Notes: generated by a model not told the origin, from the sequence alone. A stretch of 64,000 nt of DNA from Phycomyces nitens (GCA_022702545.1 JAHRBC010000008.1:930001-994000); one strand, 5' to 3'; numbered from the stretch's first letter, positions 49,513 through 63,027 are shown. Made by a program: numbers and translations.

Positions 49513-50995
49513 ATGTCCCAACCTTCTAACTCAAGCTCTGACCATTACGACGACCGTTTTATTCAAAACCCTAGCCAAGACAACGACGGCGACCAGCAAT
49601 ACGATTACGATGACGCTCAATTAACATTGCGTGCTCTTGTTTCGACCAAAGAAGCCGGTGTGATTATTGGCAAAGGTAAACAAAACTAAAAACTTGTTGA
49701 GCACCTGGATTCAACCATATGTGTGCTAAGGATGTACTGTTATTGTTATTGTTATTGGTGTGTTGGGGGGAAAAAAAAGCGGACGCGCTTTGTTCCTCCG
49801 ACGCGGATGAAAATGATGACAATTGGGGATATCAAATACCATAAAGCAAACCCTACACACACATATAATTATATATATATATATATATATGTATATAATC
49901 TAACACTTGGATTTATTTTCTACAGCCGGCAAAAATGTGGCTGAGCTCAGAGACTCCACCGGTGTCAAGGCCGGCGTATCCAAGGTCGTCCAGGGTGTCC
50001 ATGATCGTGTGTTGACTGTCAGTGGTACCTTGGAAGGTGTTGCAAAGGTATGTCAGAATTAATATACGTACAAGTGAATTAAACGTGTTTCTAGGCCTAT
50101 TCCTTGATCGCCCAGACCCTGTTGGATAACCCCATCTCGCCTGCCACTCCTCCTGCCACTCCCACAGGCACCTCCATGGTAGACCTGGTGGCAACGATTC
50201 GTCTGTTGATCTCCCATAACCTCATGGGCACTGTCATTGGCCGTCAGGGTGCCAAGATTAAGCACATCCAGGACACTTCGGGTGTGCGTATGATTGCATC
50301 CAAGACTCTCTTGCCCCAGAGTACAGAGCGTGTGGTTGAAGTCAGAGGTACCGTCGAAGCAGTCCGTCGTGCCGTGGTTGAGATTGGACAGTGTTTGATT
50401 GAAGACAAGGAGCGTGCATATGGCACCATCCTCTACAATCCCACAAAGGGAAGTGCCATTGGTCCTGGTATCATTACTGCTGGTATTGGAAACGGGTCTT
50501 CTTCAGCCGTTGCCTCGGCCACTGGAGGATCTACTGGTGCTGACCGTCGCAGTTCCATTACTCGCACTGGAAATGGCTCGGACTTTAGCCCTGCTCCCAC
50601 AGACTACCAAACCCAGCGTCGTCCCTCGGCCACATCCCAGAACTTCCTCAACGACCCTTCCATTCGCACCCAACACATCTCTATTCCCAGCGACATGGTT
50701 GGCTGCATTATTGGTAAGAAATAGATCATTTTTGGAGTGTCGTAAACTTATATATTTGACAGGTAAGGGAGGCTCAAAGATCTCGGATATCCGTCGTCTG
50801 TCAGGCTCAAGGATCTCGATTGCCAAGGTTCCCCACGATGAGACAGGCGAGAGGATGTTCACAATCCAGGGCACTCCTGACTCGAACGAACGCGCCTTGT
50901 ATTTATTGTATGGCCAGCTCGAGAATGAAAAGGAACGTCGTCTGAGAAGCGTCATGCACGAAGATATTCTCGAGGAAGGCGATGTCATTATGTAG
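49513..50995 (+). CDS. Triple KH-domain RNA-binding protein (PBP2/HEK2/Rnc1-like)
   Basis: Poly(C)-binding-type RNA-binding protein, likely acting in mRNA localisation, stability or translation (PCBP/hnRNP K family knowledge). Four coding exons (49513-49675, 49926-50047, 50095-50713, 50763-50995) total 1,137 bases, 378 residues. The three KH domains each show the GxxG loop: KH1 GVIIGKAGKNV (spanning the first intron), KH2 GTVIGRQGAKI and KH3 GCIIGKGGSKI (spanning the last intron). A Gly/Ser/Thr-rich linker separates KH2 and KH3. The N-terminus is acidic, with Asp/Asn/Gln-rich sequence. The first coding intron is 250 bases, the longest I placed in a protein gene here, and contains a (TA)n run. 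It converges on BRE1. Confidence 0.93.
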
Positions 50996-50999
50996 ATAA

Positions 51000-51500
51000 A
51001 GCAAAACCCCACCCCCCCAAAAAAAAATATTGAAAAAGAGGAGATTTGGAAGAACCAAACCCAACAATATTAGTGTAGTTTCCGCATTCCTATTATTCAA
51101 CCTCTTGCCATCCCCTTTACCACCCACAAAACTTATCAACCCACTCTAACAAGCAAAAAAATATCAGTCAATCAATAATGACATTTCTGTTTTTATCTCC
51201 TTTCTATATATATTTTTATTGACATTCTCTACAAGTGTGTACATTGTCACCTCAGGATTTATTATTATCACACAATCCAAAAAGGTCGCAATGCAACAGA
51301 AAAGAACAAAATACTTGAATGTATATACATCATTAAGGAAATTAGAACATGTTATATACACTGGCCAGCTTTCGTTTTCTTGTAAAGAAGACTTGGCAAG
51401 CCAAATGATGAAGGAAAGGGGAGGAGGGGAGGGGAAGGCCCTTTTTTTTGGTGTCTAAAGACGATAAAAAAAAGCGAATAAGAATAAAAATTAAAGATAG
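51000..51500. other. Convergent 3' region of KH gene and BRE1
   Basis: AT-rich 3' flanks; no gene supported. Open frames here lack domains. Confidence 0.5.
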
Positions 51501-51505
51501 CTTTT

Positions 51506-54265
51506 CTATAGATAAAATTGCTTCACGTCATTTATGCCAAAAGATTCGCCACAACTCGGGCATCGTCTCTGTCGTGTTTCGATACGAATATCAAGACAAT
51601 CCTTGCAAAATGTGTGCATACAACGCATCAAGACATGCGATTTGAGCCGAGTACGACAGGAACTACAGTTTAGCAAAGACTAGAAATTGACTTGTTTAGC
51701 ATTGTCAACCCACAAACAATTATCACCGATTGCTTTACCCTGTATTCTTCCTTTTCTTTTCTCAGCTTCATCTCAACTGGCTTTTCGACCTTTGTTGTCG
51801 CTTCGACCTTGCGTCTCAGCAGCTCACAGCCTTCTTCAAGCCGCATCCGAGCATGGGCATCTTCTTCGATACTTTTGATTTTCTCCAGAATGGACCTCTC
51901 CAACTATTATTATTATTATTATTAGATTGTTTAGTTTACCTTGTGATGCCCATTTAATTTCCCTTACCTCTCCAATCTTTTCCTTTCCAAACAGCATCTT
52001 TTCATTAAGCTCTTCCAAAGAGGCCTTCATTTCCTGACTCTTTTGAAGGTATATTTCTACAGCTCCACCACTGGCAACGGCTTGGCGTTCAAGGGTTGTC
52101 TAGAAGCACATGTTTAACATGTAAGTTCAAGGCATACACACACACACACACACATGAATACATACATACATACATGTATACATATATATACATATATGTA
52201 TATATAATATATACTCACAATTTGACTTCCCAGGTTCTTTTCCCGCTCGTTCAACTGCTTTATATATGCCAATTGCTTTTCTACTTTCTTGCTCAGTGCA
52301 TTGGCCACCATGGCATGAGCATCTTTGGATTTATTAAGAGCCGTGAACGTCTGGCTGTATCTGACCCGCTATATATATATATTAAAAAAAAGTATGTAAG
52401 AATAAAATATCCAAGACAAACAACATTCCTTAATGATATATCTATTGCATGTGCATGTACCTCTCCTTGTAACACTGTAACTTCATCTTCCATTACTGCT
52501 AATTCTTGGATCTTTACTAGATTACTTTCTTCTAGTTCTCCAAAAGCCATCGTGACACTATGAATCTCACTTAATAGCTGATGCTCAGTCTATCCGGTCA
52601 ACATGATTACATTAGTCTCAAGATTACCACAAATTGATAATAAATTGCATACCGATTCTAATGCTTCCATCTTTTGTCGTGCTTCTGCAATTGAAGCCTG
52701 CTCTGATTTGACCTTGGCCTGCAAGATATCGAGCACAGCCATTTCGTCCGTGCTGGCTGCATCAAAGCCGTACGTTTCCTCAAAAACGCCCAATTGCTCA
52801 CGCACACGCTTATTTTTGGCAATTAGTTCAAGCTCGTCATTTAGGATTGCCAAACACTCTGGATCTGAATAGCGTGCTCGTATTGCTTGAATCTTTGCAT
52901 CTATTTCCCTATACGATACCACGTCTTTAGTAAGTAATTGTGCAAGACATTTGGCCACTTTTTTTTTCTCGACCCACTTGATCTCCCCTATTGGATCTAA
53001 ATTACCCTAAATCTTTCTCAAGGACCTCTTTTGTTCGTTTTTTCCCATCAGTTTCCATCATGAATTTGTAGAGATCTTGTGAACCAGACTTGGCAGCTCC
53101 TTTGAGCCGTAGCCGCGATAATTCAACCCCCAAAGAAAATACTTGTTCCTATCGATCAAGAACAAGATATGAATCGTCTGAACCTCTTGGTCCATTCCAA
53201 TCCACTCGTCTTACCTTGCGAACATCGCCAATAGCCCGCAATTCAGAGATGGAGTCTCTTCCAAACTCTGTATTAGCCTTGCGCTCTTCCAAGTTACTCT
53301 GTAATGCGTCTCGATGGCCACGAATACGCGTCAGGTCTCCATCGAGTTTTCGCAACTGTTCTTCAAGACCTTTGATGTGTCCGGTTTGTTTTGTGTCGAG
53401 TTCCTCGAGAAATTGGCGTCTGCTACTCTGGGATTCTTCGAGTTCTTTTTGTAGTTTTTGGCAAACGTTTGTGAGATGATCATTTTTGTCGCGTTGGTAA
53501 TCGCACGTCTGGAGAGCTTGGCGGCACAGAGGGTCCTTGTAGATCCGTGTCTCTGGCAAAACTACATAATCTACCTCTAGCTGAAACAGCTGTTGCTTCA
53601 ACTCTATCCTCTGATCCTTCATTTCTTCAATTTCCCTCAGCTGTTTCTCCAAAGTCTGCTGTGCACAAATCAATGGATCTTGTTGGGTTTCAGGGATTTG
53701 CTAATATACAAGGTGAATCAATGTGTTCATTTATACTTCTTCTTCTTTTTGTTTTGAAAAGAAAATAAAAGAAAAAGAATATAGTGATAAATAAAAATAA
53801 CAATAATAAAATAAAATAACAATAAAAAAAAACCAAAAAAAAAGAACTTACGGGAGGACCGCTTTCTTCAGGAGTGGTATCTTTGACATTTGTCGTTTCC
53901 ATTGATTGACAAGTATTTGGGAAATGAGGCAATGTTTCTTTTTCTGCGGCCAACTTGTTGTTTGCGTCTGAGAGTTTGAGTCGAGTTTCTTGCAAAAAGC
54001 TCTCGGCAAGTTCAAGACGGTTCGTCAAAAGTCGTAATTCTTCTGTCAGGAGAATAAACTGAAAAATTACGATCAATACAGGTAATAAGGTATTATACAG
54101 GCAGTTTGGTACGTTACCTTTGTGTTGAATGAACGGTACTGACGAATAAAATCAAATAGCACATTCTGGTTACTGGTGAATGAGGCAAGCGCATTTTTGT
54201 ATTTGCTTCTCAATGCTGCATTCTCGCCTATGATAACAATTAGATCAATAAATAGACATTGGTTG

Positions 54266-54313
<48 letters not shown>

Positions 54314-55416
54314 ACCAGGTTACAATCTAGTTTGATCCTTGCCCTCCTTTAAGATTTTATTACCTGATGGTTCCAATAATCCAAGAAAGTGCGTTCGTTT
54401 GGTGGAAAATGGGACCGAGTAGTTGTATAGAGCACCCATTAGGTCTTCTACCAGATCTCCACGTCTCAATGCATTTGCCATGGTTGTAGTGAGGTTGGCA
54501 GCCCAGTCATCTTTTAATAAAATATCAAAAGAGAGTGAATCTATTGAATTGTAAATAAAAAATACTGATTATTAAAATACTGATTATTCGTACTGAAATC
54601 ACAGTTATTGAATAACCTTTGACAAAACTTGGGTGGTATTCAGGTGTATGATCCAAGATACGTCCTTGCATATAGGCTTGCAACTTTTTTTTAAAAAGAA
54701 AAAGTTGATTCGAATCGCTGCTTGTCCTTAATCAATAATCAATAGGCTTACTTGTTTGAATTGAGTGTCCCAGACCCTCAATTGCCTCTCGCAATCCTGG
54801 CGTCTTTCTTCTGCCATGTTGGCCCGCTTCTTCCATTGCTTGAATGATCGCTAATAAACACACACATTGTTTTTTTTTAATTATTATAGATTAGCTCAAT
54901 GCGCCAATGTAATTGTTTTCATTTTCTTATTTTGGTAACACACCCTATACTCCTTCCATTGTCTTATAATGGCATCACGACGGTAGACTTCTAATGGTTC
55001 CTATGCAAAGGCGAGGCCCCAAAAGATATAGACATTTTTAGCTGGAAAAATAGAGAATCAAACTTCAAGAATGCGTCTTGTCTTTTTTAGAAATGGTAAG
55101 GATACGCGTATCCTTCACCATAGTATAATAGCACTTATTTTCTCTTCTCTTTTTTCTTCTCTTTATACATTTTACGTGTGCAATATAAAAAAATGATGCG
55201 TCGGCAATTTTCTTAATCTCGATAGATTACCTTGAATGTATCTATCGTGTCTTCTTGATTATTCTCGTCCAATCCCAATGGAGTTCCATCACTAGGGTGG
55301 GATGGTGATGCTGACCTTGAAGATAGGAATCGTTTTTTTGGGGGTGCTCGAGTAGCAGTAGGCGAATCTTCGACCTCTGAGAGACGTTTCCTATTACTAT
55401 CTTCTGCCGTAGCCAT
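51506..55416 (-). CDS. BRE1: BRE1 E3 ubiquitin ligase for histone H2B
   Basis: Monoubiquitinates histone H2B with Rad6 in the nucleus, linked to transcription and H3K4 methylation. A large gene with many short exons; I did not fix every junction. The start at 55416 gives MATAEDSNRKRL and a basic Ser/Pro-rich segment with PPKKR. The next exon (about 55000) carries EPLEVYRRDAIIRQWKEY, the BRE1 N-terminal signature. The middle is long coiled coil (for example MDQRIELKQQLFQLEVDYV, LEEQLRKLDGDLTRIRGHRDAL). The C-terminus is a RING finger (CSSCRTRLKSHVLMRCMHTF, CKDCLDIRIETRQRRCPSC) followed by FGINDVKQFYL, almost the BRE1 end FGxNDVxxxYL. Introns contain long (TA)n, (CA)n and (ATT)n tracts, notably about 54271-54308. 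Confidence 0.93.
52136..52215. repeat. (CA)n/(TA)n microsatellite in a BRE1 intron
   Basis: CA repeats grade into CATA and TATA repeats within an intron of BRE1. Confidence 0.85.
54271..54308. repeat. (TA)n microsatellite in a BRE1 intron
   Basis: About 19 perfect TA units. Confidence 0.9.
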
Positions 55417-55499
55417 TTTACAATAATAGCTTGTAAAAAAAGCACAAGGCCAGGATGAACAAGCTCAAAAGCCTGTGTTGCATCGATATGACATGTAAA

Positions 55500-58400
55500 T
55501 TTGCCGACGTCATCGTAAATGGTCGATCTTTTATTTTTATTTTCTAGGCGTTGGATTTCATACCACTAAAATGGACATTGCAATGTGCTGTTTTTTTTTA
55601 AAATATATATATGTATATATAAATATATGATCTCTTGTTTCAAAATTGAACCAATTGTATGGCTTGCATCGTTGCTAGTCTACTGTATGACTGTCAATCT
55701 CTGGAAAATGAGGTGGCCAAAGGTAGGAACATGATAAAGAATTAATAAAGACCATGACAAAGAGCAAGAGCAGCCAAGGAATGAAAATTTGGTCTTTAAA
55801 AAAAATCAGTCGGCCCCGTATACAAAAGGAGGGGAGACTTTTTTTTTTGTTCTTTTCTTTTTTTTTGGACTTTGGTCTATATTTGGTAATTTTATGTTGT
55901 ACAGAGTTCATAATTAGAAATATAATTTACGTTCCGATTTGTGACATTCATAATAGTGTGCAGTGGCAAGGCTGATTATTTCCTTTCAGGCAATCTTGAC
56001 ATTCAAAGCACATTAGTCGTTTGAATCACAACAATCAAAATACGCATTACGAGATTAAGCACCAACGGACACTTTATACAATTGAGAGAAACCTGGATTG
56101 CTAATCAATCATTATACCAAACGACATTAAAGTAGATTATTCTAGCGTCCAAAAGATCATGCAACTTGACCTCTAGTTGCTCATCTCTAATGATCTCGAC
56201 TGTTTTATCCTAACCATCCTTGATAATATTTCCAAGAATTACTTTTTCTTTTGACTTGCACAATCATGAACACAAATTGTACCAAAAGGATCTATTTGTA
56301 CATTATAGCCACCCCAAACCTACAAATCTATAGCCATTAAAAAACGCACTTTGGAAAATATCCCGACTAGTAGACATTTATAAACTGTACACTACCTATA
56401 CAAATCTACACATGAATGCTTGCAATCATTTAGATTTCTAGGTCGAATATATATAAATATATATATATATAAAGAGGTTGTGCTTGAATCCTGCAATCAT
56501 GGCATTTATTATACTGAATTCTAATCGCAATCTTGCTAGTGGCTTTATTTCCCTGGAGTATTAAGCAAATTTGCAGTACAAAAGAAAAAGCTCATGTAGA
56601 ATATTTAAAACAGGGCAGTATGTGTGATTGATATGTTTGCCCAAGATATTTTATGGCGTACCTCTGATTTTGTCTTTTATTATTATTATTCAACCTTGCA
56701 ATAATGTATGCCTTTGCAACTCTTTGATGTATTCCTATTTCAATCTTTATACACTAAATGGCTATATTGCTGCGTGTTTGTAAAGTATGAATAATAATTA
56801 TAATTATAAATTAATATATTAAACATGAATATTTCACAGACATTGCCCTTTAGATTCAATTTTATTTTGTACCAAAAAAGAATAAAAGTTTATTTTCAAG
56901 AAACCCCACTAAAAATGAGGATAAGCAAGATCTTTCTTTTGATAAGTTTCAAGATACCAACATTCTCAATAGCATTGTCTATTTATCTCTTGCTCACATA
57001 TTATGAGCTTTACATGTACCTAGACTTTAAAAAACAAAACAATTAAACCAAATCTCTTGGGGTATTTCAAAGATTTGCAAAATATAAAGGTATATTGTTT
57101 TGTTTTTGTTTTTTCTTGTGTTATTAATCTATAAAAAGCATAATCAGCATACCTTCAATTGACATGGGCGCAAGAGATATCTTTTCTTCTTATTTTTAGC
57201 TTTACACGAACCCTTTGTGGTGTACATTTTAATGGTGTTTTAGATATTAAACTAGCTTGAATTGGCATAAAGGCCCATTTCAACACAGAGTTATCTATTT
57301 CTAATTGTCAACAGGTCAACTTTGCGATAAACACATTTGCTTGATGAACCTGCTGTATTTCCCAGGGGAAAAAAAAGTTTGATTGACTGGATAATCCAGA
57401 GATTCCTTAGATTTAAAGACGTGCAATTGAGTAAACACCCAAAGATTGAGTGAATAAGACGCCTTGTAATTTCACATGAACTCTTGAACCAGCAAAACAA
57501 AATATCTGGCAAGTTACACCTAATTCTAGATAGGCCTAGAATGTAACAGATACTTGGAGCAGGAACCATGTCTTATGGCACTCGTTTTTGGAATCAATAA
57601 ACTCGAGTTTCCAGAATTGTGAATCTAATGGTTTGTGCTTCACAAATAAGGTAGAGCAACATAAATGCCTGTTTTAGCTCAAGGTTTCATTACTAGAACC
57701 ATATTTCGAGACCAAACCGTCTGATAGTCTTGATGTGGCATAATACACGTGTAATGTACCAGGCTCTAAAAACGGAGCCTACAGATTGAACAAAAGTATA
57801 GTGAACCTTTTTATCGACTTGAGATCAAGGTGCACGGCTTGGTCTAACGGACTTTATAATTTACCAGTCAATATTCTCGGTGCTTTTTTTTGTATTTATT
57901 TTTTATTTTGGAAATTCAAATATTCAAAAAAAAATGTCACTTTCTCGGGTGACACCTTGGCCCTTCTGTTCTCTGACTAGAAGATGTGCAAAGGCAAGTC
58001 TATTAGAATGCAACAGTATCTCATATGTCTCACTGGTCCTGTAAGCCCGGTTTACTTTGAGAGTCAAATAGGGAATCTGAATAAATAAGAAACGAATAAG
58101 CCATCTGAAATACGGGCTTGCCTTGGAATTTACCTGTTTCACAATTGCACAAAAAATAGATCAAGAAGTACAGAGGAGTCCATGGGGGGCATGTACTATT
58201 GCCTATAGAGTACATGTATTGTTGTTGGTGGAAATATGTTATTTATAAAATATATAAAAAAAGGATATATAAATTGAACTCTACAAGAAATTAAATACAC
58301 ATAATAATAATAATTATTATTATTATAATTATTATTATAATACCATGCTGAAATCACATTTACAGTTGGAATATTACAGTTTGATTTGTATGTGTAACTG

Positions 58401-60780
58401 TAACTTCTATAGATGTATAGATAGCGAATGTCTTTCAATTATCAAGGTCTGACCAGAAGAACAGTCTATGATATGGTGGTCAATGGGGCCAACAAGGCCT
58501 ACGAGACATCCTTGGGCTCTTATTGAATGTAGTGCAAGGAGTATCTAGTTTGACAGTCGATAAAATGTTCTGGCCTATAGAACCCAAATAAATGCAAATG
58601 TAACTAAGCTCACAATTTACAATTCTCTGTTGGCTGACAAGATCCTTACACATGAATTCAAATTTGACAATCATTTCAATCTAGGAACTCTCTATGAGAG
58701 TTTCATGCTCTCACTGAGTTGACATGGCGGGGTTGTCATTTCTCCTGCCAAACACATCTAAACAATCCTAGAATCTCTCGACTATTGGTTTACTCCGTGT
58801 AGACCCGGGGGGGTCTGATCACCTATGATAATCCTACATTGGAGATATTTGGTTTGTGTTGGCTATATACTTTGTCTGAGTATCTCGATCCACTTGGAAT
58901 TGTGTGATACGTGAAATTCTCAATCGATCATCTAGAAGAATTCCCTGTCTTTCCTTGTGCTCTTTATAACAAAAAAAGAATTGTGCTGTGGGTGCCAAGG
59001 ATAATAATGCTACTGAAATTAATAAATGTCTAGTAATATTGCCAATTTAATACAATAATACTGTATATCCATTCAAACCAGAGTCCCGTTGCCATAGGAA
59101 CACGTTGAGGTGTTTGTGTTGGTAAATAGAGATACAAACCTGGTTCTTGGTACTTTTTCATCATCATCATTATTATTATTATGATTTTTGGCTGGTCGTT
59201 AATCATAAATCAATAAAAAATGATTCGATTCTTTCATATGCGACTTTTATTTATTTATTTTATTTTATTTTTTTGCAGGGTATCAGGCTAAAGCTAATCC
59301 GTGGATAGTTAATTTCTGCCGGATGTAATAATTCCATCGATTTCCACCACTAGGAAAAAAGTTACACTCATTGCAAACCTATAAGAATATAGTGAGTATC
59401 AACGACTCAAAAATCGATGCACCTATAGCCCTTTGCTCTTGTGGTACTTGTGCACCTTTAATTAGAGGATAAAATAAACCAAGAATCGCCATATTAAAAT
59501 TGATATAGGCTGCACAGTGGTGGATAAATTATATTGTTGTTGTTATTATTATTTTATTTGTGGCTACACCAGTAAAGCGATTATTAGTGCTGTGTTTGTA
59601 TTAAGAGTACATTGAACCCTAGAGCCGAGGTTGGGTAGAGTTAAAAATACCAAGCCGCAGCTTATGGGCCACTTGAAGCTGCGGCTATTATTATTATTTT
59701 GGGTTAATGTCAGATATACTATGCGCACTGACATGTCTCGAAAAGTGTTCATTTGTGTGGGGATCGTATGTCGTGATTTACAAGTGTCACGACATGAATT
59801 AGGAAACACCGGCAGAATAGCAAGTGATGGCTATTAGGTGTCTGGGTGTTCTAATGGGTCATCATCACAGAACTGGCATCTGCAATATAGGTGGGAATTG
59901 GATGTGCTCAAGGCCAGGCATTGACTAATACTCGATGGGAAAATGGAAAGAGAAGAAGAGTAGATTGTCCAAAGAAAAGAATAACATATGCGCTTAAAAA
60001 TAATCGACCAGCGATTAATAAATACCAAATTTTAAAAAATGTAGCTTTGTCTATGAGATTAAGATGACAAAGACTATATAGTTACCTTCCTTTTACAAGC
60101 AGAAATGAACTATGTGATCGTAAATATGTATCCAGCTGACCGGGTTTGCTCCATAGTCTCCTTTGAGCTGTCAAACGACCTTGGGTACTTCTTTACTACC
60201 CCAATTTTATTTTCTTACATTTAAAAATTATTATTATTATTTTTTACAAATAAAAATAAGCAAAAATAAAACATTTTATATACACATTAACAATAAAATC
60301 TTATAATTTCAAGAACTCTGGCCATGAATATTTGAAAATATATGTGTATTATTCTTAATATCCTTTTGAGCAAACTACAGCCCATTTGAGCGGCGGCTAA
60401 AGATCCTTGTCTTCTTCTTGTTCTTCTTGCTATTTTAAACTAACAAGCTATTCAAATGGCGGTTTTGTAGACAGAATGTGTGGGGTAAGACTTCTTTATG
60501 CAACATTCTGTCCGTAACACAGCCGGGCCGCCCCCCTATACCTGATAATCCTGTTCTGATCTCTCTACATCACTGCGGCCAGTAGAGTGTATCCAATGTG
60601 CCCTTGTAACTGGTGGGGGGCTTGTATTTACCGAGTCTTTGCAATTAACAAAGACTAAACAGTCGAGTGGTTGCACTCTATTGAGGTATCTATGTGGAGA
60701 AATTCCGGTTACACATTCTCCAAATATGTTCAGTAAAATGTTGTGTTTTTTCCCTGGTACAGTAGCGTGATCTTGAACAT
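55500..60780. other. Gene-poor AT-rich region
   Basis: About 5.3 kb with many homopolymer, (ATT)n and (TA)n tracts and no supported gene. Slightly GC-richer patches (about 57780-58200 and 58440-58960) could be decayed coding or mobile sequence, but I recognised no family. A perfect 11-base hairpin lies at 59653-59686. The 60536-60892 minus-strand frame lies over the promoter of the next gene and is probably not real. Confidence 0.4.
59653..59686. repeat. GC-rich perfect hairpin
   Basis: AGCCGCAGCTT (59653-59663) and its exact complement AAGCTGCGGCT (59676-59686) around a 12-base loop, in otherwise AT-rich spacer. Confidence 0.7.
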
Positions 60781-60834
60781 CTTTGAACTCAACCGAGACA
60801 CCTTGGACGACACAAAGGCACTGATTTTTTTTTG

Positions 60835-60842
60835 TATAAAAG
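60835..60842 (+). promoter_or_regulatory. TATA box of the acetate-transporter-family gene
   Basis: TATAAAAG 68 bases before the ATG at 60903, after a T-rich run. Confidence 0.6.
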
Positions 60843-60902
60843 GTTAACGAAAAGCCAACTTCATATTCCAACAGCCTTACTTCTCTATACACTTTAACAC
60901 CA

Positions 60903-61604
60903 ATGTCTCAGTTTAGCAACAACGAAATGAAGTCTCACTCTGAACACCATGAAGCCGTCCTTGTCAACATGTCCTCTGAGGAGAAGTTTGGCATTGAGCA
61001 GATCAAGACTGTCGAGGCCCATGCCCACCCCGCCAGTAAGCTCGGAAACCCTTCTGCCATTGGTTTTTCTGCATTTGCAGTCGGTGCCTTTGTCTTGGGT
61101 GTCGTCAACACTGGCCTTTTGACCGAGATTCCTCATGTTGCTGTTGGAATTGCTCTTGGCTACAGTGCAATCGGCCAATTCGTCTGTGGCATTACTGACT
61201 TGATTATTGGAAACACTTTTGGTGCCACTACCATGTTGACATTCAGCGGATTCTTCCTTTCGTACGGTATCATGCTCTTGCCTTCTACCGGAACTTTCCA
61301 GGCCTTGGCATCCAAGGGTGCTGAAGATTTGGAAAACTGTATTGGTCTTTACATGCTCTCGTTTGCAATTCCTTCCTTCTTTTACTTTGTTGGTTCTCTC
61401 CGTCAGCCTTACTTTGTTCGCGCCATCCTTCTCCAAGTCTTCCTTACCTTTTTCCTTGGCGCTATCTCGGCACTTGCTGGTGTACCAGTTCTTGCCAAGG
61501 TCGGTGGCTGGTTCTCTATTACCTTGGCAGCCACTGCCTGGTATGTTACTTGTGCCATCCTATACCGCGAACAGCCCACGATCATCTCTCTGCCTCTCTT
61601 TTAA
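60903..61604 (+). CDS. GPR1/FUN34/YaaH (AceTr) family membrane transporter
   Basis: Plasma-membrane acetate/succinate or ammonium-associated transporter of the Ato/Ady2 family. A single exon of 233 residues, the usual size, with six predicted helices: FSAFAVGAFVLGVVNTGL, VAVGIALGYSAIGQFVCGI, TMLTFSGFFLSYGIML, YMLSFAIPSFFYFVGSL, ILLQVFLTFFLGAISAL and GWFSITLAATAWYVTCAIL. The N-terminal tail is polar with several His and Glu residues. The family signature NPAPLGL at the start of helix 1 reads NPSAIGF here, so key positions are changed. It lacks introns, has a strong TATA box and a GC content above its surroundings, consistent with high expression. Confidence 0.9.
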   Translation: MSQFSNNEMKSHSEHHEAVLVNMSSEEKFGIEQIKTVEAHAHPASKLGNPSAIGFSAFAVGAFVLGVVNTGLLTEIPHVAVGIALGYSAIGQFVCGITDLIIGNTFGATTMLTFSGFFLSYGIMLLPSTGTFQALASKGAEDLENCIGLYMLSFAIPSFFYFVGSLRQPYFVRAILLQVFLTFFLGAISALAGVPVLAKVGGWFSITLAATAWYVTCAILYREQPTIISLPLF

Positions 61605-61699
61605 TCAAGTCATACCCCCCTTTAACCCACATACTACTACATTATTCCTATCACTATTATAACTATCAATCGTATTATTCTTGGCACTATTCTCTTTGG

Positions 61700-62990
61700 T
61701 ATTAATAGAACCATAATCTACTTTGGATCTCTGTTTATTCAATAGTTGAATCATCAACTAAGGGTATAATACTATTTTCACCTAATAAATTAATTACACT
61801 TTTAATTTACATCCACATCTTTTTTAAAAACAAATGAAACAAGCCTGGAATTATTATTGCCCTGGGCTAGTAAAATATAAAATGGTAGCTTTACTTTAGA
61901 TTCTTATAAATTGCCTCAAGCTATTAAGTAATAATATAATGTAAACCAGGTTTGATCACAACTATTTGTAAATGAAGAGGTATTAATCGCATGTGACATC
62001 AGCACGTTTGTTTTTTTGGGGGAGGTTCTTTTTAAGCAAGTCTTGCAAACGCATTCTGTTAAGGATAACAAACCTCTTGGCCATTGTCCATGTTTTTCAA
62101 GGCTTGCCAAAGAAAATTTTTTGTTTTAAAAGATGATGATGATAAACTTGATTTTTGATGGTTATTAAGCATATCTGTTTGTATGAATATACAATATTTC
62201 AATTTACATTATTTTGGTCAATACATGAATTTCAATAGTGTTTTGTGGTGGCAAAACCAACTTTTTGTAAAAATATCTTTATTAAAAAAAAAGGACCTTT
62301 TAGTGGGGAAACTCGATTTGCATAGTATGAGATATGCCAAGAAGTAGGAGAGCAAATAGAATCATTCGAGACACAACAATAGGTAATACATACACTATTG
62401 CTGATTCCCCCCAACAAGTCAATAAAAGAGGTATCTTTTATTATTATTATTATTATTTCAATAAAAGCTATTGACCATGGCTGATTCACTAATATACAAT
62501 ACAACAAAACGTTGGTGTTCTTGGATTGCTACGTACAAATAGACAAAGCTTATTAGGATAAGGAAAGACACGTACTCTATTTTTTGGTTTTGTGCTGAAC
62601 ATCCAACTGTCCAATCATTTAAAGGTCAAATAAGCTCTGCAAAAAATAAATAAACAATAGACTGGTTACATACACGGCTACATCTTTTTTTTGAGTTCTC
62701 TAGGCTAATAAACTTGTGTTATCATAAATAATAACTCTTCTTCTTCTTCTTCTTCTTCGTTAACAAGAACAAGAACAAGTGTATAGATGGCAAGTCGAAA
62801 AAAAAGGTCTACTTTTCAGTCAATTGGCAGCGCGGAGTTGCAGTGGATTGGTTGACACTGAGCGAGGCTTGGCAATCCGACATAATAGGAAATAAGTGAA
62901 CTGCCAAGAGATTTGGATACAATACGCAAATTTCCCCTCGCTATTTAATCAAAAAAAAAACCCCAAGACAACCTCTTGATTTTGCTTTGC
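61700..62990. other. AT-rich spacer with no supported gene
   Basis: Includes a (TTC)n run near 62737-62758 and the promoter of the PB1 gene (an AT-rich TATTTAAT at about 62942). Minus-strand frames at 61916-62110 and 62232-62507 have no domains. Confidence 0.45.
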
Positions 62991-63027
62991 ATTCTCAGTC
63001 TATTTTCTCTACTTTTCCATACACACA

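Noticed and set aside
60536..60892. A 118-codon minus-strand frame just before the acetate-transporter-family gene
   Set aside because: It covers that gene's TATA box and leader and shows no recognisable domain.
60894..61436. A 180-codon minus-strand frame
   Set aside because: It is the antisense shadow of the acetate-transporter-family gene.
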